10,268 bases of DNA from Bacteroidales bacterium (lineage in GTDB: Bacteria; Bacteroidota; Bacteroidia; Bacteroidales; JAADGE01): the NCBI GenBank assembly GCA_029932445.1, contig JAOZQB010000102.1:1-10268 (forward strand). Reading direction: 5' to 3'. This document shows, one piece after another, positions 5,937 through 10,268 of the stretch (position 1 is the stretch's first letter; each line of letters begins with the position of its first letter). The notes beneath the pieces were generated by a model that was not told where the DNA came from, ran no database searches, and worked only from the letters and a program-made list of their open reading frames with translations. The translations under genes were made by a program, and so were the position numbers.

Positions 5937-8900
5937 ATGAAAAAAATAGCAGGAATTCTTTTTATAGTCTTTTTTATCTCAAACAATATTTTTGCACAGA
6001 TTAATAAAGACGGTTTACCTTTTTTTACAAAATATACTGATAAGGAATACGGTGAAGCAGGACAAATTTGGGCGATAACTCAAGATAATCGAGGCGTCAT
6101 GTATTTTGGTTGTAATTACGGTTTAAAAACTTATGACGGTAAAACATGGAAAAATTATAATAATAATCACAGCACAAGGGTAAATTCCTTAATCTCAGAT
6201 AATAAAGGTTCTGTATATTACGGAGCCGAAGGTGATTTCGGCGTTTTATTAAATGATTCTTGGGGTAAAATAACATTTCATTCTTTATATTTAGATAAGA
6301 ATTCGGGAGATTCAATTAATTTCGGAACTGTTTGGAAGACATTAATTGCTGATAATAAAGTGTATTTTCAAGCTTTTGAAGAATTATTTTATTGCGATTT
6401 GCCGCTTAAGTTTGATAAAGATACGATTTTACTTAATGATATAAAAACGATTAAACCTCAAAGTCTGTTTCACTTATCTTTTTCAGTTGATAATCAATTT
6501 TACATCAGAGAATGGGAAAAGGGTATATGTAAAATCGTTAATGATAAATTAGAATTAATTCCCGGAGGAGAAAAATTTGCTTTTTTAAGAGTATATGTGA
6601 TGTTACCTTTTGATGATCATCGTATTTTAATCGGAACAAGAGAAAAAGGATTCTTTTTATTTGATAAAACAAAGAAGAAAAATGCAATTACCCCTTTTAA
6701 TTTTGATAATAACGAAGAAATTATTAACAGTACGATTTATAACGGGGTAAAACTTCCAAACGGTAACTTTGTTATCGGAACTTTAGCAGACGGAATATTC
6801 ATATTTGATAAATCCGGCACAATTTTAAATCATTTTAGTAATAAAACCGGTTTGCCGTCACAATATATTTTGACTTTATATTTGAATAAAAACAGCCCGA
6901 ACCCTCAATTATGGTTTGTAAATCAAGATAACGGTATTTTCAGAGCGGATATTTTCGGAACTTTTTCTGTTTGGAATAAAAATATGGGTATTGAAGGAAT
7001 TGTAAATGATATAATAAACTATAAAGGAAATACATATGTCGCCGATAACAATAATTTATTATTACTGAATACAAAATCACGTTCCCCGAATTTTAAGAAT
7101 ATATATTCGGAAAATCAAAATATATGGAAATTTTTAAAATTTAATATCCCTGAGTCAAAAAAATCAAAATTGCTGATGGCCTCATATTCAGGCTTGTATG
7201 AAATCAAAGATACCGTAGTTTCTAAGATAGCAGATATTAATAATATTCATGAACTGTTTCAATCTGTCAATAAACCTAATCGATTATATATCGGAAGTGA
7301 TGAAGGCATTTCTTATGTTGAATTTTCCGGCAATACTTGGTCGAAACCGATTAAGAAGGAAGGATTTAATAACTCTGTATCAAGTATTCTGGAAACAGAT
7401 AAATATCTTGGTTTAGGAATCGATAACAAAGGGGTCTTTATTTTAGATGACTTTGAAGACAAGAATATAACACTTATTGATTCCTCAAGGGGATTACCTT
7501 TACTGGGTTCTGAATATTTTCTGAAGAAATGTAATAATCAAACGATTATTATTAACGGTTCCGGACTGCATTATATTACCGATTCATTAACCGCTGAAAA
7601 ATTTGATTTTTTCGGAGATACATATTGTGATAAGAGTAACGGGATATTTACATTTATTGAAGATGATGATGCCTATTGGATGTCCGTATACAGCAATGAC
7701 GAAAATAATTTAAATCACAGATTAATTCGTTTTCTTGATAAGAAAAATCGCATTAAAGACAGTGTTTTTGCAAAAATCTTACCTACAAAATCGACACTGT
7801 GTATTTATCCCGATAATAATTATGTTTGGATTAGTAACGAAGGCGGATTGTATAAATTTAATAAAAAAACACAGAAAAATTATGAAACTGTCTATAATAC
7901 GATAATTTCAAAAGTAATTACGGCAAATGATTCTGTCTTATTTAAAGGAAATTTTATTGATAACAAAACCGGTTCATTTTTATTTTCATCGAAACAACCC
8001 GATAATGATATTCCCGAATTAAGTTTTAAGAATAACAAACTGATTTTTGAATGGGCAGCGCCCTTCTTTGAAAAAGAAAACGAAACAAAATATAGTTTCA
8101 GACTTATCGGAGAATCGGATAAGTGGTCTAAATGGTCAGTGAAAACCGATACCCGTTTTACGAATCTGTTTGAAGGCGATTATATTTTTGAAGTAAAAGC
8201 AAGGAATATTTATAATACGGAAAGTACAATTGCACAATACAAATTTAGCGTTTTACCGCCATGGTACAGAACAATATGGGCGTATATTCTTTTCCTTATT
8301 GCAGGAGTATTAATAATTCTTTTAATTATTAAGCTTTATACCAAAAAACTAAAACGAGAAAATGAGAAATTAGAACAAATCGTCAAAGAAAGAACGGCAG
8401 AAATCCGTATGCAAAATGAAGAAATTACGGCTCAAAGAGATGAAATTCAAGCTCAAAAAGATGTTGTTGAAAAAGCAAAAGATAAAATTGAAAGACAACA
8501 AAAAAGCATTATGGATAGTATTCATTATGCCAGTCGTATTCAAGAAGCCGTATTACCGCCCGATGAATATTTAAATAGAATACTCGGAGAACATTTTGTA
8601 TTATTCAGACCGCGTGATATTGTCAGTGGTGACTTCTATTGGGCAACGGAAAGCGGAAGTAAAACGGTAATTGTTGCTGCCGATTGTACCGGTCACGGTG
8701 TTCCGGGTGCATTTATGAGTATGCTCGGGATGTCTTTCTTAAATGAAATTGTCAATAAAGACGGTATTTTACAAGCAAATATTATCTTAAATCGTTTAAG
8801 AGAAAATGTTAAAAAGTCATTACGACAAACAGGAAAGGAAAATGAAGCAAAAGACGGAATGGATATCGCTGTTTGTATTCTCGATAAAACAGAAATGAAA

Positions 8901-9278
8901 ATTCAATATGCCGGTGCATACAATCCGTTATTGATTATAAGAAACAATGAAATTTCTCGTATAAAAGCGGACAGAATGCCTATCGGTATTTATTTAAGAG
9001 AAAAAGAATCTTTTACAAATAATATTATTGATGTAAAAAAGGGTGATTTATTATACATATTTTCAGATGGTTATGTTGATCAATTCGGAGGTGAAAATGA
9101 TTCCAAAATTCGATCGGCAAAATTTAAAGAACTATTAATGGAAAATCATAAAAAATCACTTGCCGAACAAAAAGCGGCATTGGTTAAATTCCTTGAAGAA
9201 TGGATGAATCATACAGATGACACCGGACGGAAATATAAACAAGTCGATGACATTTTGGTTATCGGAATCGAAATATAG
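5937..9278 (+). CDS. Membrane receptor: periplasmic propeller, Y_Y_Y domain, coiled coil and SpoIIE/PP2C phosphatase
   Basis: I start the gene at the ATG at 5937, not the TTG twelve bases earlier, because it gives a clean signal peptide (MKKIAGILFIVFFISNNIFA, cut before Q21). The product has 1113 residues. About 35-685 form repeated propeller blades of Reg_prop type, e.g. IWAITQDNRGVMYFG at 44-58 and YGLKTYDGKTW at 61-71. About 695-772 are a Y_Y_Y domain (YSFRLIGESDKWSKWS at 719-734). One span lies at about 777-800, a charged coiled coil at 803-857, and a SpoIIE-type PP2C domain at about 860-1113. Likely metal ligands are present: D899 in SGDFYW, D916 in ADCTGHG, D1044 in FSDGYVD, and D1104/D1105 near the end. 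So the phosphatase looks active. It should dephosphorylate a phosphoserine/threonine target in the cytoplasm in response to a periplasmic ligand. There is no histidine kinase or receiver domain, and no STAS or anti-sigma partner is adjacent. Target and ligand are unknown. Confidence 0.92.
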   Translation: MKKIAGILFIVFFISNNIFAQINKDGLPFFTKYTDKEYGEAGQIWAITQDNRGVMYFGCNYGLKTYDGKTWKNYNNNHSTRVNSLISDNKGSVYYGAEGDFGVLLNDSWGKITFHSLYLDKNSGDSINFGTVWKTLIADNKVYFQAFEELFYCDLPLKFDKDTILLNDIKTIKPQSLFHLSFSVDNQFYIREWEKGICKIVNDKLELIPGGEKFAFLRVYVMLPFDDHRILIGTREKGFFLFDKTKKKNAITPFNFDNNEEIINSTIYNGVKLPNGNFVIGTLADGIFIFDKSGTILNHFSNKTGLPSQYILTLYLNKNSPNPQLWFVNQDNGIFRADIFGTFSVWNKNMGIEGIVNDIINYKGNTYVADNNNLLLLNTKSRSPNFKNIYSENQNIWKFLKFNIPESKKSKLLMASYSGLYEIKDTVVSKIADINNIHELFQSVNKPNRLYIGSDEGISYVEFSGNTWSKPIKKEGFNNSVSSILETDKYLGLGIDNKGVFILDDFEDKNITLIDSSRGLPLLGSEYFLKKCNNQTIIINGSGLHYITDSLTAEKFDFFGDTYCDKSNGIFTFIEDDDAYWMSVYSNDENNLNHRLIRFLDKKNRIKDSVFAKILPTKSTLCIYPDNNYVWISNEGGLYKFNKKTQKNYETVYNTIISKVITANDSVLFKGNFIDNKTGSFLFSSKQPDNDIPELSFKNNKLIFEWAAPFFEKENETKYSFRLIGESDKWSKWSVKTDTRFTNLFEGDYIFEVKARNIYNTESTIAQYKFSVLPPWYRTIWAYILFLIAGVLIILLIIKLYTKKLKRENEKLEQIVKERTAEIRMQNEEITAQRDEIQAQKDVVEKAKDKIERQQKSIMDSIHYASRIQEAVLPPDEYLNRILGEHFVLFRPRDIVSGDFYWATESGSKTVIVAADCTGHGVPGAFMSMLGMSFLNEIVNKDGILQANIILNRLRENVKKSLRQTGKENEAKDGMDIAVCILDKTEMKIQYAGAYNPLLIIRNNEISRIKADRMPIGIYLREKESFTNNIIDVKKGDLLYIFSDGYVDQFGGENDSKIRSAKFKELLMENHKKSLAEQKAALVKFLEEWMNHTDDTGRKYKQVDDILVIGIEI

Positions 9279-9294
9279 CAACTCATGATTTCTT

Positions 9295-9319
9295 TCCCCC
9301 TGCATAGGGGGATTTTTTT
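9295..9319 (+). terminator. Rho-independent terminator of the receptor gene
   Basis: TCCCCCT (9295-9301) pairs with AGGGGGA (9306-9312) around a GCAT loop, followed by seven T (9313-9319). It begins 17 bp after the stop codon at 9276-9278. The GC-rich stem stands out in an AT-rich region, making this the most classical terminator of the window. Confidence 0.9.
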
Positions 9320-9370
9320 ATCCTTTGCGAAAAAATAAACTTTTCGACCAAAAACAATTAAATGTATGAA

Positions 9371-9460
9371 AACACCTGTGGCAAAGATTTTGCCACTCCC
9401 GGGAATGATTATTGCTCGCAAACATTAAGCAAAATAAAGAAATACCTACAAGCAGGTGTT
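9371..9460. repeat. 90-bp segment bounded by 8-bp inverted repeats, with an internal hairpin
   Basis: AACACCTG (9371-9378) and CAGGTGTT (9453-9460) are perfect inverted copies. Inside, GTGGCAAA (9378-9385) and TTTGCCAC (9389-9396) form a perfect 8-bp hairpin with a GAT loop, followed at once by the palindrome TCCCGGGA (9397-9404). No target-site duplication flanks the ends and no coding frame is convincing. It may be a degenerate or repetitive non-coding element, or the upstream control region of the TetR gene. Confidence 0.5.
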
Positions 9461-9461
9461 C

Positions 9462-9481
9462 CCTGTCTGCCGTCAGGCAGG
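9462..9481. repeat. GC-rich REP-like palindrome
   Basis: CCTGTCTG (9462-9469) pairs with CAGGCAGG (9474-9481) through eight pairs, one of them a G-T wobble, around a CCGT loop. The motif is strikingly GC-rich for this sequence and begins two bases after the inverted-repeat segment. It resembles short dispersed CTG/CAG palindromes that I associate with intergenic regions of Bacteroidota genomes. Copy number cannot be judged from one window. Confidence 0.5.
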
Positions 9482-9515
9482 CTTTGTGACCTTTGAAAAT
9501 TATAAAATTAGACAC

Positions 9516-10103
9516 ATGAAACTGTCTGTTAAAAGAAAACAAGAACGTATAAGAATAATTGAAACAGCTCGTGAAGTGTTTAAAAAATACGGGTTTAAAA
9601 AAGCAACAATGAATGATATTGCTGATGCTGCCGGTAAAGCAAAAAGTTCTGTTTATTATTATTTCAGGTCAAAAGATGAGGTATACAATGCCGTTATTTT
9701 TACGGAAGCTCAAAAATACAGAGAAAAAGTATTACAGTCCGTTAAAAAAATTGAAAATCCGGAATTACAATTAAAAGCCTATGTGTTGATTCGTTTACAA
9801 ACAGATAAAATTTATTCAAATTTTTATCAAGCAATGAATCAGTCATTTAAAAATAATTTGTTTGTTAAACATTTGAAAACAATTTATGATAATGAAGAGT
9901 TTTATATTTTCAGTAATATTTTAAATAACGGTATCAAAAAAGGTTATTTTGATATCTATGACATAAAATATGCAGCAGTCGGAATTGTTACGGCAATGCG
10001 CGGTTTAGAATCTACCTTGTTACATCGGTACGAAAACCCGGAAGTTGAAAAGAAAATTGATAATATTTTGAAAATCATCCTTTACGGAATTCTAAAAAGA
10101 TAG
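9516..10103 (+). CDS. TetR/AcrR-family transcriptional regulator
   Basis: I use the ATG at 9516. The frame remains open upstream to a GTG at 9456, but those 20 codons would read through the REP-like palindrome. The resulting 195-residue protein has the usual TetR length. The N-terminal DNA-binding domain spans about residues 10-58: RIIETAREVFKKYGFKKATM (13-32), then the helix-turn-helix MNDIADAAGKAKSSVYYYF (32-50) and RSKDEVYNAV (51-60). The rest is an all-helical ligand-binding and dimerisation domain with no recognisable specificity, rich in Lys and aromatic residues. Such regulators usually repress neighbouring genes until a small ligand binds. The obvious candidate targets (efflux or lipid genes) are not next to it on the plus strand here, and I found no clear promoter. 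The inverted repeats at 9371-9404 or the palindrome at 9462-9481 could be operators, which is speculation. It converges on a minus-strand gene at the right edge. Confidence 0.93.
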   Translation: MKLSVKRKQERIRIIETAREVFKKYGFKKATMNDIADAAGKAKSSVYYYFRSKDEVYNAVIFTEAQKYREKVLQSVKKIENPELQLKAYVLIRLQTDKIYSNFYQAMNQSFKNNLFVKHLKTIYDNEEFYIFSNILNNGIKKGYFDIYDIKYAAVGIVTAMRGLESTLLHRYENPEVEKKIDNILKIILYGILKR

Positions 10104-10110
10104 CTTCGGA

Positions 10111-10268
10111 TTAAAGTGATTTGTATAAAAGAAAATTTCTGATAACTTGAGGAAACGGGAAATTTTGCAATTCACTAATTTTAATTTTTTTATAATTTCT
10201 TTTGCCGGATGAAGTAAATTTCGTGCTCCGGAATAATAACCCGGTTCTTTCCATAATACTAAAATCTC
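10111..10268 (-). CDS. C-terminal end of a convergent minus-strand gene, possibly MutY (A/G-specific adenine glycosylase)
   Basis: On the minus strand a frame enters at 10268 and stops at TAA (10113-10111), seven bases after the tetR stop codon. Its last residues, KKIKISELQNFPFPQVIRNF and then LLYKSL, resemble the end of MutY proteins, where an acidic/Leu helix is followed by (A/P)FPxxIxxFL. The first part (ERTGLLFRSTKFTSSGKRNY) is less telling and uses rarer codons. A second minus frame is also open from 10268 to a TAG at 10094-10092 (beginning EILVLWKEPGYYSGARNLL) and overlaps tetR by 12 bp. Its first half has the more native-looking codon use. So either one frame is spurious or the two halves are split by a frameshift near the A-run around 10189. 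Only about 50 residues are visible, so product and frame are tentative. Confidence 0.4.
   Translation of the reverse strand, partial: DFSIMERTGLLFRSTKFTSSGKRNYKKIKISELQNFPFPQVIRNFLLYKSL

Noticed and set aside
9456..9515. N-terminal extension of the TetR protein from a GTG start
   Set aside because: The 20 extra codons read through a GC-rich palindrome and give a Cys/Arg/Gln-containing leader unlike TetR proteins. The ATG at 9516 gives the usual TetR N-terminus.

Overview
The window is AT-rich (about 30% GC by eye) and reads as chromosomal DNA of a member of the Bacteroidota. Four things point there. Secreted proteins have signal peptides ending in -AQ or -GQ. Candidate promoters follow the Bacteroidota pattern TTTG / TAnnTTTG, and there are almost no Shine-Dalgarno sequences. 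The gene families are typical of the phylum: an ECF sigma factor with a two-module anti-sigma factor and an OMP, a propeller/Y_Y_Y/SpoIIE receptor, and a septoil-knot-like repeat protein. No tRNA, rRNA, CRISPR array, transposase or phage gene was seen.

Layout. (1) Bases 1-478, minus strand: the N-terminal 159 residues of a long-chain acyl-CoA synthetase, running off the left edge, with a good house-keeping promoter at 506-536. (2) Divergent from it, 617-2275 encodes an FAD-dependent glycerol-3-phosphate dehydrogenase (GlpD). (3) 2410-5322 is a three-gene operon: ECF sigma factor, membrane anti-sigma factor starting at TTG, and a secreted coiled-coil/outer-membrane beta-barrel protein. An ECF-type promoter (GTAAC, 16 bp, CGTC) lies just upstream, suggesting autoregulation, and a long hairpin terminator (5344-5390) closes the unit. 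(4) 5421-5756 encodes a small exported protein made of six TEAWA(D/N/G) repeats, resembling the 7(1)-knotted septoil-knot family. (5) 5937-9278 encodes a 1113-residue membrane receptor with a periplasmic propeller, a Y_Y_Y domain, one membrane span, a coiled coil and a cytoplasmic SpoIIE/PP2C phosphatase, followed by a terminator. (6) 9279-9515 is an intergenic patch holding several inverted repeats, one of them a GC-rich REP-like palindrome. (7) 9516-10103 encodes a TetR-family repressor. (8) At the right edge, a minus-strand reading frame converges on tetR and looks like the C-terminal end of another gene, possibly MutY.

How the parts may work together. Acyl-CoA synthetase and GlpD are metabolic genes that could both serve lipid and glycerol use. 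The central operon looks like a self-contained envelope-sensing circuit: an OM/periplasmic protein, a transmembrane anti-sigma factor, and a sigma factor driving its own promoter. The SpoIIE receptor is a second envelope-to-cytoplasm signalling protein, but no anti-sigma or STAS partner is encoded beside it. The best leads for new biology are the ECF/anti-sigma/coiled-coil-OMP module and the exported knot-like repeat protein.
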